This document shows positions 31,893 to 44,587 of a DNA stretch of 64,000 nt, one piece after another. Under the pieces are notes generated by a model. The model searched no databases. It saw nothing but the letters and a program-made list of their open reading frames with translations, and was not told the DNA's origin. Source of the stretch: Porpolomopsis calyptriformis (Eukaryota; Basidiomycota; Agaricomycetes; Agaricales; Hygrophoraceae); NCBI GenBank assembly GCA_951640195.1, contig OX621167.1, positions 930,001-994,000 of the forward strand. Direction: 5' to 3'. Both the position numbers and the translations under genes were made by a program. Within the stretch, counting starts at the first letter, position 1; each line of letters begins with the position of its first letter.

Positions 31893-34105
31893 TTACACCA
31901 TAACTGCACTATCTGGTGTAAGAACCTCAGTCATCTCAAAAGTCAGATCCAGCGGTTCAAACGCTGGCAAATCCTTGCTACTCTCCTCCAACACTCCCCA
32001 ATTCACCCACCAAGCCTCTGCATCCTCCTTAGCATTGTATCCAAACGATTCCTCGAGCTCCTCCCACTGCTGTCGAAGTTTTACATCGTCCCAGAACACC
32101 TTAGACTGAAACACTTTCTTCATCCGCATGTTCCGTTCGTCCCTCCGTGGACCTGGGGGTAGCATTGCCGTCGCGGCGTTCGTGACCTCTAACTGGGCGA
32201 CCTTAGCGCATCGTGGTTGACGCAGATCCTGGAAGGCCTGCAAAAGTATGGGTAGTTGGTCCCAGTCGCGAAATCGCGAGAACAAAGTTCCCAACACGGT
32301 TGCATCTTCCACCGCTAGACTGATACCACTCCAGGTGCAAGGCTATGTATGTACACATTCAATCAACCTCAGCCGCTTCCTGGGAACGAGAATATGCGCG
32401 CACCAAAATCGGATGAGCCGCCTCTCCAATCAGGACTACCTTCCGACTTTGATCGAACCATTCCTCAAGGGGTCCGCGCTTGACGAATCGGGTCCGTGTG
32501 GCAGATGGAGCTAATTTTATTAGCCGTTGTACTCTAAAGGATCGAGGCAGCCCACAGTTGGTGAACAACCCAAGAGTGACAAACTAACGAAATGCTCTTA
32601 CAGTGGAATGCACCCACTCACATCTAGAGACTCCGTCGAACAATGAACGCCCCAGCCTTCCCGGATATCACTGTCCTTGCCTCCATCTATCAAGCTATCA
32701 GGCCAAAAGAGGTTCACGTTGTACTCTCTGCCGTTACGCTGAGGAGAGAATGGCGTGAGCTTGAGCTTGAGCTTGCACAACGGTCAAAGAGTGGAGAACG
32801 CACGATGGGGTAACCTAGTGGGAGGATAGAAGAATGGATAATCAAAAAATTTGCAGATCGGGCATCTGTATAGACGGACTGAAAGCACACCGCGATGTAC
32901 CCATCCATACCGGCAACTGTAAAAAAATGGCCGTAGGAAGGCGCAGAAAATGTCGGATGAGCAATTACCATCACAAGTCACTGTAATAAGACGCACCTCG
33001 GAAATGTCAGGGAGAAGGGCCAATTCTGGATCACTCTTCATCAACTCGGAAGGGATTGTAATTCTGTACGGCAAGGTATCAAACCAGCCCATATCAGTAA
33101 TGCAATAAATAACGCTTACGTGATTGCACTCATCTCACTATCAACTCTATCATCATCTTTCTGTAGTATCGAGTTCCTCACTATGCTCTGGTACCCATCA
33201 GCGCCGATCACAACGTCCGCATCCAGCACCTCTCCGCTTGCTAGGTACACACGTGGAGTGTTGGTAACTTGATCGACAGTGACGGAGGTTACGGGGCTGC
33301 CGAACGTGACGGTGGCGCCGTTGGAGATGGCTAGATCGTACAGCATGCGGTAAATGTCATCGTACTGCAGGGAAGATGTCATTTTTAGGGTAATATGCCC
33401 ATAAAGGTACCAAAGGAGCGCACGTGAATTAACAAGAAATCGCCCCCTGTTTCCTTAATCACGGCCTCCTTCCACTCGAGCCACCCGAGGAGGTTCCCCG
33501 CTTCCACTGGAAAAAAAGATGATGAGGACAAATCCATGCCTCCAGTCCGTATGGACAGGTAATTCCAAAGACGCTTCCAGAACGAAACAAGGAGAAATTG
33601 TTGGGGTTACCCACAATCATAGAAATTGCTATTATGGCAAGTCTGAGCCGTTCGTGCAAGCTGGTCGGCAAGACCCCATTCCCCAAAGATCTTGGTCAAG
33701 TTTGGAGGAAGGCGTATTCCACCGGAACGCTGTAAATCGGTGAGATTTCGGTCAGCCCGGTTTGGCCCGGATAGGTAGCGTGTAAGAGGAGGAGTGAAAG
33801 AGCAGTGGTGGAGGGCAGAAAGGAATGGATGGGAAGATAGAACCAACTGGCCTGCTCAAGTCCATTGCATTTTTCTAATACTTGTACACGGTGACCTGCC
33901 CAGGTTAGTGCACAAGCGCAGGCAAGGCCGCCGACCCCTGTTTGGAAACAAGCGTTATTCGGCAAAAAGCTACCAGGAAGTGGAAGAGGAGCAAGTACGG
34001 ACCACCACCGACGATAAGAAATTCGAGTTGCAATGTCGCTCTACGTCTCGTCGACTTGGTACTCTTTGTCACCTCGTCAATTCCGGTTCTGTGAGAGTGA
34101 AGCAT
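31893..34105 (-). CDS. FAD-dependent monooxygenase, salicylate-hydroxylase-like
   Basis: Flavoprotein hydroxylase of the FAD_binding_3 group, which use NAD(P)H and O2 to hydroxylate aromatic or polyketide substrates. About eight exons. The dinucleotide-binding motif is assembled across the first intron (FLIVGG, then GVGGLACACALTWAGH; donor near 34048, acceptor near 33948). Further landmarks are IRLPPNLTKIFGEWGL, GGDFLLIH, VVIGADGYQSIVRNSIL near 33190 (DG motif), WVHRGV, VVLIGEAAHP near 32440, and the C-terminal helix GISLAVEDATVLGTLFSRFR, ending at 31893. The second FAD motif has Glu where GDAAHP is usual. The true substrate cannot be told. The start at 34105 is the first ATG upstream and may be slightly too far. 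Confidence 0.8.
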
Positions 34106-34755
34106 AGAGTGAGAGGGTGATGTTCAGCCGTGTCCGCTGGCTGTAGAGCGCAACAACGGAAGTAAACAAACCATCCAGTGATCAGCGGGAAGGCTTACGA
34201 TGCTGTGTGATGGAAGTCAGGAAGAAATCGAGAACGTGAGCCGCGTGTCGTCTGTAAAAGAAATCCCGAAAGGGTGAGAATCGGATGACAGTTGATGGGC
34301 AGGTTGAAAGTTGGTGAAACGTTCAAGAGCAGTTAAAGATTGTGATCGGACTGGTAGATCAAAGGCTTTATGTGGCGGCAATAGAGTAAGATGTAGGGAT
34401 CGTACGTGAATATCAAATCTGATATGGTTTGGCTGGTCGGCCCCCCACATTGTCAGGCCAGATGATATCTTCTCAGGGGACAGACGTTTGCACGTCCAAA
34501 AAGGAATTATCAAGAGCCCAGCACTGCCCCCACCTCGAGCAAAGCACGTGGAATAGCGCTCATATGGCCGTACTTGGACGGTGGAACCCGGCATTAAGAA
34601 AATGATTATCAGAGAAGTGAGACATGAGATCACGGCTCAACGCAAGGTGACCGAGAGTACCCAAGGCGGTCACCGGAGATGGTCGTTTGAGCTTGTTATT
34701 AGGTAATACACCCCCCCTCGATCACGTGCTTAAGCTTTCATTGTACACACTCAAG
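34106..34755. promoter_or_regulatory. Shared divergent upstream region (monooxygenase / SGF73)
   Basis: 650 bp without a convincing gene between two divergent starts. No specific operator is recognised. Confidence 0.4.
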
Positions 34756-35972
34756 ATGCCTGTGAGCGTTAAGCCCAGCAACAGCACACCACCCCCGTTC
34801 TCTTGGGATATTATTCCGTCTCCACCACAGGATCCCACATCACTCCCATCTCCGCCAACATCATGGCTCTCGGCCCGCGACATGAAGCTGTTTGGCTCCC
34901 AACCACTGACAACTGATATTGGCATTGTCAGGTGTAAGGAATGCAACAAGCCGATCCTTAAGAGTTTTGCGGTAGAGCACGCAGGTGCGCGGGTCCCATC
35001 CATTGTTCGCCTCATATCTTCCCTCAGTCAAACTTTACAGACAACTGCAAGAAGATTTTATCTGGTGGCAAGAAATTGGTCAAAGGCAAGGGCAGCCTCG
35101 ACACAGAAGGTACATTTTCACCCGTGGCTCTTTTCCCCCTCGGCCAAATACCAAACAACCCCACAGATCCACAAAAGAAGGGGCAGAAAAAGCGCAAGGC
35201 CTCACTCTCGCCTTCTGACCCTTCCCAGCCCGCGAAGAAAAAACCCAAACCGGCTACGAAAGTCACAAAGGGTCGCTTCAAAGGTCCAGTCGACTACGAC
35301 AAGCAATGCGGGGTCATCAATGACAAAAACCTGCCTTGCTCCCGCTCACTCACCTGTAAATCACACTCCATGGGCGCCAAACGCGCCGTCCAGGGCCGAT
35401 CAAAAAGCTATGACACCCTTTTGCTCGAGTGGAACCGCGCACACAATCCAAAGTTTGTCGAGCCAGTAAAGAAGGAAACGAAAGCCGAGAAGAAAGAGAA
35501 GAAGGACAGGGAAAAGGCAGAGAAGAAGAGACTCGCGCTCGAGGCTGCCGCCGCTGCAGGAATCGACCTCACCAAGAAAGGATCCTCCGGGAGCGCGTCT
35601 GGAACTAAAAAGGGTGGCAAGAAGGCCGCCGCCGCTGCCGCTGCCGCTGCCGTCCGCCTCGCCGATGCACTTGGTGACGACGTACCAGAGAACTTGGATG
35701 AATTGGACTCGGAAGCAGAGGTGGATGACTTGGTAACGGCCGTGAGAATAGCCCGAGAGAGAGGCGTTATAGGAGTCCCACTCGCCGTACCATGCGATGC
35801 CGGAAGCTGGTTCGTGTGGAGAAGAGAGAGGAAGCGTTGTTGTCGAGATCTGCTGATGGGAGCCCTCAGTAGTGCAGCTGGTGGTGGTGGTGGCATGGCG
35901 GGAGGAGCTGTAATGAGTATTGGTATGTCTGGGCGGACAACTAGCGCTATGGGAGTCATGCGACTGGGATAA
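34756..35972 (+). CDS. SGF73: SAGA complex subunit Sgf73 (ataxin-7-like, SCA7 domain)
   Basis: Anchors the histone H2B deubiquitinase module to the SAGA coactivator. Three exons: 34756-34984, 35041-35109 and 35167-35972, all GT-AG, giving 367 residues. The N-terminal zinc finger spans intron 1 (VRCKECNKPI ... EHADNCKK). The SCA7 domain is unmistakable near residues 140-190: YDKQCGVINDKNLPCSRS, CKSHSMGAKRAVQGRS, and YDTLLLEW. A lysine-rich segment, a nine-alanine tract and a Gly/Met-rich tail follow. ATG 34756 is the first in frame after the promoter. Divergent from the monooxygenase. Confidence 0.93.
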
Positions 35973-36269
35973 CGTCTTTGATCTCTTTCGTTTCCGTCTT
36001 GCCTCGCGCTTTTCATTCCCCTTGCTGTCCATTTTAGATGTATTCTTACTGTAATGCATTCGTCATTCTCTTTGCAACAAGCATCTTTCTTCAAGACTGA
36101 CTTTAGGCATAAATGCAGACAAGATAATATTGGTACAGAGGCGCATAAGTACTTAAGTTTAAATCCTAGCCATCGACGCTGTGTATTTTTCAGTTATTTC
36201 TCGGAACGAAGAAATGAATGGACAAACTTGGATCACACGCAACGCGTGCGAGCTACAACTCGAGTGTCA

Positions 36270-38783
36270 TTACAACGTGGTGGACTCGTCTGCGTTGAGA
36301 ATCAGAGCGGCAAAGAATCTTATCATCTCGACTAATCCATCGACTTCGATACCTGCATCTTTGGCGTCAGGGTGCAAAGAAGGATTTATAATAAAGGTAG
36401 TGAAAACACACTCTCGTTCACTGTATGTATTCCATCCAAAAGGGTTGTGCCGATTCCAAAACTGTGGTGACTATATCGGAAGATATTTTGGCTGAGCTTC
36501 CAGTAATGGCGGGTATCTGTGTCCGACTTCCAATTTTCATACGACGAGCGTGAAAAACAATGGGAAAAGCACTGACCCGTATTTCCGGACATGATACTCG
36601 GGCTAACGTATATGTTGTCGCCCGTGATGGAGCGGTGCGCATTGTACACCGCTTTGATGGTACCTGAAAGCAGCTGGTACGCCGTAGCATTTTCGTCAGT
36701 CGGCGAAACCGGGGCGGGCTCCAGTGCTGTATTCCAGGCATCGCTTAGATTCAACGTTCCACGAGTTGGCACATCCTGTTTGGAAACATTGACGCCGAAT
36801 GCTTGGTAAGTCAGATTAAATTCTGAAGCCAACTTTTTCAAAAGTCCCGTATCGCGTGCCTCGACCGCAGCCACCGAGCTACAGATGAAATTCGTCAGAT
36901 ATTAGTGTTACGTGAACCTTCATAGTGACGAAGATCGACCTCTCCGTAGCAATCCGGTGGTTGACGACAGCCCAAGCCCGTTCCGGAAGTGCGTTCGTCT
37001 TGACACCCCCTTGAATAAGATCAATGGCTTGTGTAGTGCTGGCTAAGTGCCTCAGCATTGGATCCCTGAACAACAACTTCTCCAGCGTGCGAAGCGATGT
37101 GTCTGAGTGAGTCGATCTCTTGATAATTTCGCGCATAATGGGGGGAAGTGATGGTGCATGGACACCTCGACATTGAATGGACTTGTAGATTGGTGAATCC
37201 CTCACCTGTGCAAGTTAGGCGCATATTTTAAACGTATGCATCAAAGATCTTACTAGCCGAGGTTGAAAGGGGTTTGTTTCATACTTGACCAGAAGGGAAG
37301 CAAGAATACCAATACCTAACAAATCAAATCAACATTCCTGCGAAACACAAATGAGGAGGTAGAATTACTGGTGTGAGGAGGAGGCAAACTCGAATGGCCT
37401 CCGGGGGAAGTGACTTCAATACGAACATCGAGGTAGCCTTTCTCAGCAATACCAGGTAGCGCGACAATGCCACCATAATTGTCGCTCGCGTACCCGGCTT
37501 TAAAAGAAAAGCCATGAGTTTGTTAGGGCCTGTTGAGCCACCGAAAACTGAGTTAGATAACTTAGATTTCAGCGGCTGAACCGGCCCTTTAGTACTGCCA
37601 CAAGACTGGAAGAGGGAAGGGGTGACGTACCACCTTCATCAACGAGAAACGAAAATCCGTACTCGCCAAAAATAGATAAGATTGTTTTGGATAATTCTTT
37701 GGCACCCTATTCATAAGATAAGGTGACATGTTGATATAAGGTTGAAGACGAAACCGACATAAAGGCCATTCGCTTCTTCATCAAAACCGAATGCAAGAAC
37801 CACGCTTCGGGTCGGTTTGAAATCGTTTTTTAATAAAATTTCGATAGAAGCCCTAAATGTTATTCGTCAGTTACAATTAACTGTGAATTGGGCGAGGTAT
37901 GCACATGATAGAGATCAGATTACCCTTGTCATCTGTGCTTCCGCGACCCCAGAGACGTTTTCCTGGAACTCTCTCTCAGAAAATAAATGATCGGTAAGGA
38001 TAATAACCTACCATCGAAGTAGCCCGAGTACGGTGGGTGTTCCCATTTATCAATCGTGGTTGGGTCAACTGGCACAACGTCTTCCAACGCAAAAAAATCG
38101 TCAACTTGGCCAAGTAAATAAGGTCTTGTGCCAGACCTTGATGCGCAGCAAGTAAAATGGGTTTTAGGGACCGGTCGGAACCTTGCCAGATGTACAAGAG
38201 ACCGTAGGTGTTTACCTTCGTCAGTGAAAGCGTCGAATGACTATTGGGCTATGGGTCCGTCAACAAGGGGAGGGGGAAGATTCAAGAACTGACATCAAGG
38301 GAAATGTATTCAAAAGATAATCATGGAAGGGTCCGAACGCTTCCCACCGAGGGTCCACTCCAACAGGATCCATGTGGTCGTACGACTCCGTCCTGAAGTA
38401 AACGACAGTTGAACCCGGCAACAAGAATTCATTATTATTGACACTCACGGAATTCGGACAGCCTTGGCCAACCATTCCACTGCCTGGCTTTTAAATGACT
38501 CTTCACCAAACGTTTTCCCCACTGTTTCCCAGATTTTCCCATGCTTTTGAGGAACTAACGCTTCTGTCTGAGGGCAAGTATCCGAAAGGGAGCCTTCTGC
38601 CGTATGGCGCAGCCAATATCCTTGAATGTGGAAGATGAACAGAATAGATGCTAGGATCAGAGCCAGCAATATAATTCTTATCCGAGGACGTCTTGAGATC
38701 GGGAGACTAGACGGGAGCAGTCTCATTGAACTTTCCTTCTTTATCCTCCCCAACATCATGGCGAACGTCAGAAGAGCTGGCAT
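36270..38783 (-). CDS. CPS1: Vacuolar carboxypeptidase S-like M20 metallopeptidase
   Basis: Zinc peptidase of the M20A family, a type II membrane protein delivered to the vacuole to trim peptides. One N-terminal TM segment (IILLALILASILFIF) follows a basic cytosolic tail. Zinc-site motifs are read over about ten exons: LLAAHQDVVPVDP (near 38140-38050), GRGSTDDKG (near 37940), FDEEANG (near 37770), PGGHSS (near 37400) and HTVNE near 36410. The last exon (about 36357-36270) supplies GLVEMIRFFAALILNADES after an intron. ATG 38783 is the first in frame; ATG near 38758 is an alternative. The upstream gene on the same strand ends 54 bp earlier than the mirrored start of the next gene allows, so promoters are short. 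Confidence 0.88.
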
Positions 38784-38926
38784 GAGCACAGCCAAAGGTT
38801 GAATATTTGATCGCAGTTTTATCTGATAAGAGAAAAGAGACTATAAGGTATATACTTGAAAGATGTACATATCAGCTCATAAGACGACATTCTGCATAGA
38901 TCCAAATGTCCATTTACCCCTAATAT

Positions 38927-41900
38927 TCACTTCTTATCGACTTTGCCGTGATAGACACTCGAGGGCCTAGGCGGGCTCGACAGTCGTTTGTGTAAGACAG
39001 GCGGAGAAGTGGGGGAAGTCGGCGACCCAACGGTGTTCTTGTTCAGAGTTGCCATCAAGCTATTTACGTTGCTTCCAGGGGGTGCCCTCGGACCCCTTGC
39101 CATCTTTGGCCTTGACCCTACGTTTGACCTCGAGAGAGTTGATGGGTGCGTGCCGGGGGAATCTTGGTTTGGCGACGAACTACGCGAGTCCTTCGCGGAT
39201 GAAGGGCTCCCAGAACGTGGACTAGCGCTACTCTGACGTTTGACATGAGCGTGCGGTGTGGGGGGGGTGACAGACACGCGTGCCCCGGGCGGAAGAGAGT
39301 GCCTTTTGCCAGTCTCACTAGTAACAGGAGTAGTCCTCGGAGGGGAGGTCCCTTCGACTTCGGGAGGCGGGTCCACAAACGAGGGGCGAGGAGGAGAGTC
39401 ATCATTGTCCGGAGGGGGTTCTTTGAATGTAGGACGAGGCGGAGAATCGTCGACTTCCGGAACAGGATCTTTGAAGAGGGGACGCGGCGGGGGATCATCA
39501 TCCTCAACAGGAGGCTCCTTGAATGTAGGACGAGGGGGAACATCCGTAGAAGCTGACGAAACTGCATCGGGAATTGGCGGAGGCGGAGGGATATGTCCCT
39601 CAGCTTTCGTAACGGGAACGTGAGGAGCCACCTGCATCTCGGAAGGGATGACTTTCTTCGCCAGCGTGGGGTTTTGTGCAACGTGTTGGGCGGCGAGCAA
39701 CTGTCTGGGATCCGCATCATTCGAGATCCTGCTCCTGCTCAAACGCATGTCGACGGGTGCTGTACGCTTTCGCAAGGGTATCTTTCGCTCTGACTCGCGC
39801 TTCTTGCTGGAGATGGTCGAAGGAAGAATTACCTCGTAGTGTTTGAGTAGATCGATAAACAAAACTGGAGGGAGAAATCGTGACTTTGTCTTTTTTCTGT
39901 GACCGAATTGAAAGAAAATGCTTACGTGTGGGGTGCCGATCCTGAATGGACAGTTCTGATTCGAATCTTGGCCTAATGAGAGCTAGAAGCAAGATATCAG
40001 ACTCAATGTATTCTATGTCAATGCAGCACCTACTTCGTCCGACGGACAGAGCAAGCTTCGTGATGTAAACTTCATTTGGTTCCTCGACAGTTGTCGATTC
40101 AATAAAGCTGCGAAATGATTTACCACTGTGAGCTAATCGCGAGATTCAACATAACACCTACATCTTGAGATGGTGCAGGATCTTGTCCATCACGTATAAA
40201 TGAACCAACGGCAACCTGTGGAGAGCGACTTTTAATTCCTGTATACGTTGCTCCTCCGACCCAGATTTCGCAGAACCGACTGAGTCAACGTCAGCATCGT
40301 TGACTTTATTTGGAACGCGAAATGATTACCTGTTGGATAAAGCTTCCTGAATTCCTCCCAGCCTTCCCATAGGGCAAGCGGGGGACTCAATTCCAAGAGC
40401 CACAGCTTTAGGGCACTGGCAAGAACAGGCGCATCGTACTTGTCTAGCAGTTCCATGGGAATAGGTTGTCCCGAAGGAAGAGAATTCAACGCCTCCCGAA
40501 GGTGGTGAACGACTGGCAGAGGGACCTCATAAATCCAGGCCTTCCGTTTCTCTGCGATAAGAATAGATTACCATCAGACCTCTAAACAACAATAGGATTA
40601 CCGGAATCCCACATACCCGTATCATTCAGGCAATTCTGGTACGCGACCTCCAGTCCTGCCAAGAGTGATGTCAAGACCGGAGGAACGAGGTCCTTCTTTC
40701 CTTCCTCAGGCGTTATCAGGGCCCAACCACCATCAGCCCACTTCCTCAAATCAAGACCAAATGCTACGTCAAAGTCGTCGCTCACAACTGATTCATAAAT
40801 ATGAGCCTCGGGCTTAAAGGGTCCAGTGCGGTAGCGTTCTATGAGGGCGGTCAGATCCGATTCGGGCTGGTAGGACGCGATGAGGGTTGCAGATCGCTCA
40901 AGAGGTGCTTCAAGAGCCTTGGGAAGGTTGGCAAGAGTCCCCTGATACTGAAGCAAAACTAGAGAAGAAACGTGATTCAGGATTGGGTCGACTTGAGATC
41001 GACCGAAACGTACCAGTCTTGACGGCTCGCAATCTGTCGATTTCCCACCTTTGCAACGTCTTCAATGTGTCTTCGACTCTATCTTCAAGGGCCAATCTTT
41101 GCCGGTCCAGGTTTCTCACGGCCACACGGTATGCCTGGTCAGCAGCCCCAGCGTCCTGTCGAGCTTTGATGTGAGTAGGTTCTCCCGGAGCGTTAAGGGC
41201 CTTGGTGACGAGTTTGACAATTGTACCCGTGCGCTTGAGCAGCGTGTCCGTTGGCGCAAGTGTTTTGATGGGCGAGTTCAAACTGTTTTCTGATTGGCCC
41301 TCAAGATTGAAAGCCTGAACGGGCGTTAATCACATCGATCAGGAAACAAGTTCAAACCGCACCTTGGGACGGAACTGATAAAACGCATCGTCTGAAAGCT
41401 CAAATTGGTTGCCGAACTCGCCGATGCGGCGCAGGAGATTGTCCCTCTCCGTCAAGTCTCTCGCTGCGTCTTCTGCACGATCCAGACTTCCTCCCAAGCC
41501 ATGTACATTTTCTTTCAACCACGTCACGAACTCCTCACCCGTAAAACAGTCTTGGTATTCACCCAACAGGGGGAATTGGACAGGGCGGAGGGGGAGCTCA
41601 CCAGACGCGCGGATGAGAAGCTGAGAGACTGCAGAAGGAGGGAGAGAAAGACCAGCGAGAAGGATAGGGGAAGGTGGCATTGGCGGCGTGGGTGAGGTGG
41701 GGAGGTCAACCTGAAGCTTCGCGGGAGGTAAGGGAGGTGACAGGGGAGCAGGTGAAGCATTGAGCGGCGGAGACGTGTCATTCTCAAATGCCTTCCCTTT
41801 ACCCTTGTCAACCTTAGGAACAGCCTTCTCCGTGGTAACCGCTTCGTCTTTCTCGGATTCGCCACCTTTTCCGAAAGCACCATTACCGAAGGTCTTGTTC

Positions 41901-42833
41901 TGAATATCCTTGAAACGTTGAGCGATCCGATCCGATACGCTTGCGGTTCTCTGAGGCGGGGTACGGTCATGGGGACGAATGAGAGGTGATGACGTGAATT
42001 TGTCGCTAAATTTACGGGTCGGGGCAAATTTAGCGCTGCGCTACGATGAGTTGTGGAATGTAGATATGAAAAATTATATTCACTCATCCTCTGCCTCGTC
42101 CGCAAGTCGGATCTTGGATAAATACTGGTGCTTCAGCTTGGAAACCTAGATCAAATGCATCAAGCGGTGCATGTGGCGGCAGGGGTCATGACAGACCTCT
42201 CCAAGAGCTTGCTCATAGGATGGTAAATAAATGTCCAAGAAAGCCTTTTTCCTCTCCCTGAGACGTTTCTGTTGAATGTGCTTAGCATGAAAAGAAATAT
42301 GATGCGACCAACGCACCTTGTAATCTTGAGCCCACTCATTGAAAGGTTCCGCAACCAGGGTCTGCAACTCATGAGCAACAGATTTATGGACTTGACCTTG
42401 AACTACTGATTCCAACTGCAGACCACGGAAAGCCATAAGCAGCGATGCCCCCTCATCAGCAGTAAAGCCCGTTCCTGAAATTCTGATGATAAACAAAGTG
42501 GAAATGAGAAGGCTGGGTCGTGACCCACCTGGTGGGGCAGTCAAAGCAGGGTTCATGAGTGCCGAAGCCAGCTGGTGTTCAGCAATAGCACGGGCCTACA
42601 AAACAGTTTATAACGTGCGAGATAGACTATAAGTGTTTCGAACCATGATGAAGGTGACAATTTCATCATTTTCCACAACACTCTGGAAACGTTGGTGAGG
42701 AAGACTTGAGATATTCGTGGTCCTACTAGACACATACTTGTTCCAGCTTCCGGAATAAAACCTCCAAACCTCCCCTGTAATCCTGGGTCCAAAAGGAGTT
42801 GTTGAATGTGAGAGGAAGTGAAAGGACTGCCAT
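38927..42833 (-). CDS. RGD2: F-BAR / DEP / RhoGAP protein (Rgd2-like)
   Basis: GTPase-activating protein for Rho-family GTPases with a membrane-curving F-BAR domain; Rgd2 in yeast acts on Cdc42 and Rho5. From ATG 42833: MAVLSLPLTFNNSFWTQDY (FCH start), intron (GTATGTG near 42737), NDEIVTFIM, ARAIAEHQL, then FTADEGASLLMAF. The DEP domain (YQDCFTGEEFVTWLKENV) is near 41560, placed between the two halves of the F-BAR as in Rgd2. The second F-BAR half is near 41280-40910, and RhoGAP pieces include YDAPVLASALKLWLLELSPP near 40420. The C-terminus is a proline-rich tail with five imperfect repeats of a PPRPxFKxP form (39340-39600) and Ser/Pro-rich sequence to 38927. More than ten exons. Confidence 0.9.
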
Positions 42834-43122
42834 TGCGATGGTTTGAGTCTGAACTCAAAGTCCTGACGCAGGCTCCACTCGTTTAAAGGTGATTGCGGAG
42901 GCAGATGGCTGTGCGAAGGAACGCTGGACGAGTGGTTCACACGTGGGAAACCTGCCTTTACATGGAATCCCGAATTTTTTTAGACAATCCTCAATCGCAA
43001 GTCTGTTAGACCAACACTTTCTCGGCCGGTCGTTGCTCTCGAAAAAAAAAAAAAATTGTCCAGTCGAACGGCCAAATTTTTCCAAGTCGTGGCGAAGGGG
43101 ACAGCGGACACGAGGACTGGAA
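42834..43122. promoter_or_regulatory. Divergent upstream region (RGD2-like / mL44)
   Basis: About 290 bp between divergent starts. It contains an A13 run near 43041-43054 and CGTCGG-poor sequence; no specific binding site is recognised. Confidence 0.4.
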
Positions 43123-44368
43123 ATGAGACATGCTCAAAAGAGACTCGTCTCGGTAACTGCGAAACTGACGTCCATATCCACCGCCCATCTCGAACGATTT
43201 CCCCCAAAAGAGTCCATTTTCAAACCTCAAACAGAAGGTTTACCACCGAAGCCTTTCTCCCCAGCGATATGGGCCTCATTGCAACCTCCCCCCCCATCCG
43301 CGTTCACCGCATTTGCGCATAGAATAGGCCTTTCGTCTATTCTCTCCTCTAGCGAGATCATTCAGCTTGTCTGCACCCACCAGTCTTTCCTGCCCTTGCA
43401 TGAGACCTACTATCCACAAGAGCCTAAGCTTAGGTCCAACGCACAGCTCGCGACTGTAGGAAACGCTGTCATGGGCCTGTTTGCCTCGGAGTATCTGCAT
43501 GTTTCATATCCATATCTCCCAACACGAGTCCTCAAGGCAGCTCTAAGTGCTCATGTGGGCTCGCTGACTTGTGCTAACGTTGCACAAGAAATGGGCGCGA
43601 CACATCTTTTGCGATGGCACCGAACAGTGCGTATGGATTGCTTGGAGGGATTCGCATCGATTTACAATTCACTAATCAGCTGTTTTGTGTCAGCCTAATA
43701 CTCTGACGCGACCCGCCATCCTTCATACCGACGCCTTGGCCTCCGTACCCCGAGCAATAGCTGCTCTAATATATCAAAATCGATCTCTTGCCGCCGCGCG
43801 AAAATTCGTGCATTCGTTTTTCCTCAGCCGTGAGATCGACTTACGCGGCATGATCAAGTTCCGTGATCCAAAAAAAGCCTTGGCGGAAATGGTGGAGAAG
43901 TTCAACCGGGAAAGACCAAAATCTAGGCAAGTCATTAGATTTGAATTGTGCCCTCGTCTGATTTGTTAAGCATCCGCTCTTCATAGATTACTGAAAGAGA
44001 CTGGAAGATTTTCTATATCACCAGTCTTCGTGGTTGGTATCTATTCCGGCCCCGATCAACTAGGAGAGGGTTTCGGTTCATCACTAAAGATGGCCGAATA
44101 TAGGGTATGATTCATCTCAACACACTTTTATTTCTGTTGCTCATCTATCGCAAAGGCCGCGGAGGACGCCCTGCACCGCGTCTACCTAACACGAACGCCA
44201 GAGGATCTCCTTCACCTACCTACGTCCACCTTTCCTTCAGGAGTAGGAGATGTGTTCCAAGATGGGATAAAAAGCAGTTATGATGCCCCCCCATTGCCAA
44301 CTGCAGAGATTATGTATGCCAGTTCTGGACGGTCTGGCCAGATCATAAGCAAGCGACTCGGTGACTAG
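43123..44368 (+). CDS. MRPL3: Mitochondrial large ribosomal subunit protein mL44 (RNase III-like)
   Basis: Component of the mitoribosome large subunit, built on an RNase III fold plus a double-stranded-RNA-binding domain without nuclease activity. Four exons: 43123-43626, 43694-43926, 43987-44104 and 44156-44368, 355 residues. A basic N-terminal targeting region (MRHAQKRLVSVTAKL) precedes the RNase III-like domain (LVCTHQSFLP ... LRSNAQLATVGNAVMGLF). The C-terminal part has FVVGIYSGPDQLGEGFGSS and AAEDALHRVYL, typical of the dsRBD. Intron 2 begins GCAAGT, a GC-AG intron; the others are GT-AG. Yeast calls the homolog Mrpl3. Confidence 0.92.
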
Positions 44369-44587
44369 TTATATACACTATTTAGACCAAAAAACTATTA
44401 CATAAGCTATCCACTCAAGTATCAACCGTCATGTCGGTCTGTACTGCTGGCGATATGCAGTCCACTACAACTACCAGGTTACGGTCGCACTTGCCAAGTG
44501 CTAACTGTGTCTCATACCGAACAGCGATTAACCGAATTCGATCAGAAATAAGCAAGTACGCACGATGGTAACCTAATATGATTAATC

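Noticed and set aside
35400..36094. Long minus-strand frames opposite SGF73
   Set aside because: Poly-Ala/Lys codons read backwards give Ser/Phe/Ala-rich junk; the SCA7 domain on the plus strand is decisive.
39245..39623. Plus-strand Gly/Arg-rich frames
   Set aside because: Reverse reading of the proline repeats in the RhoGAP tail.
43041..43054. A13 run as a retroposon poly-A tail
   Set aside because: No target duplication or upstream retroposed sequence; it lies in a divergent promoter where A-tracts are common.
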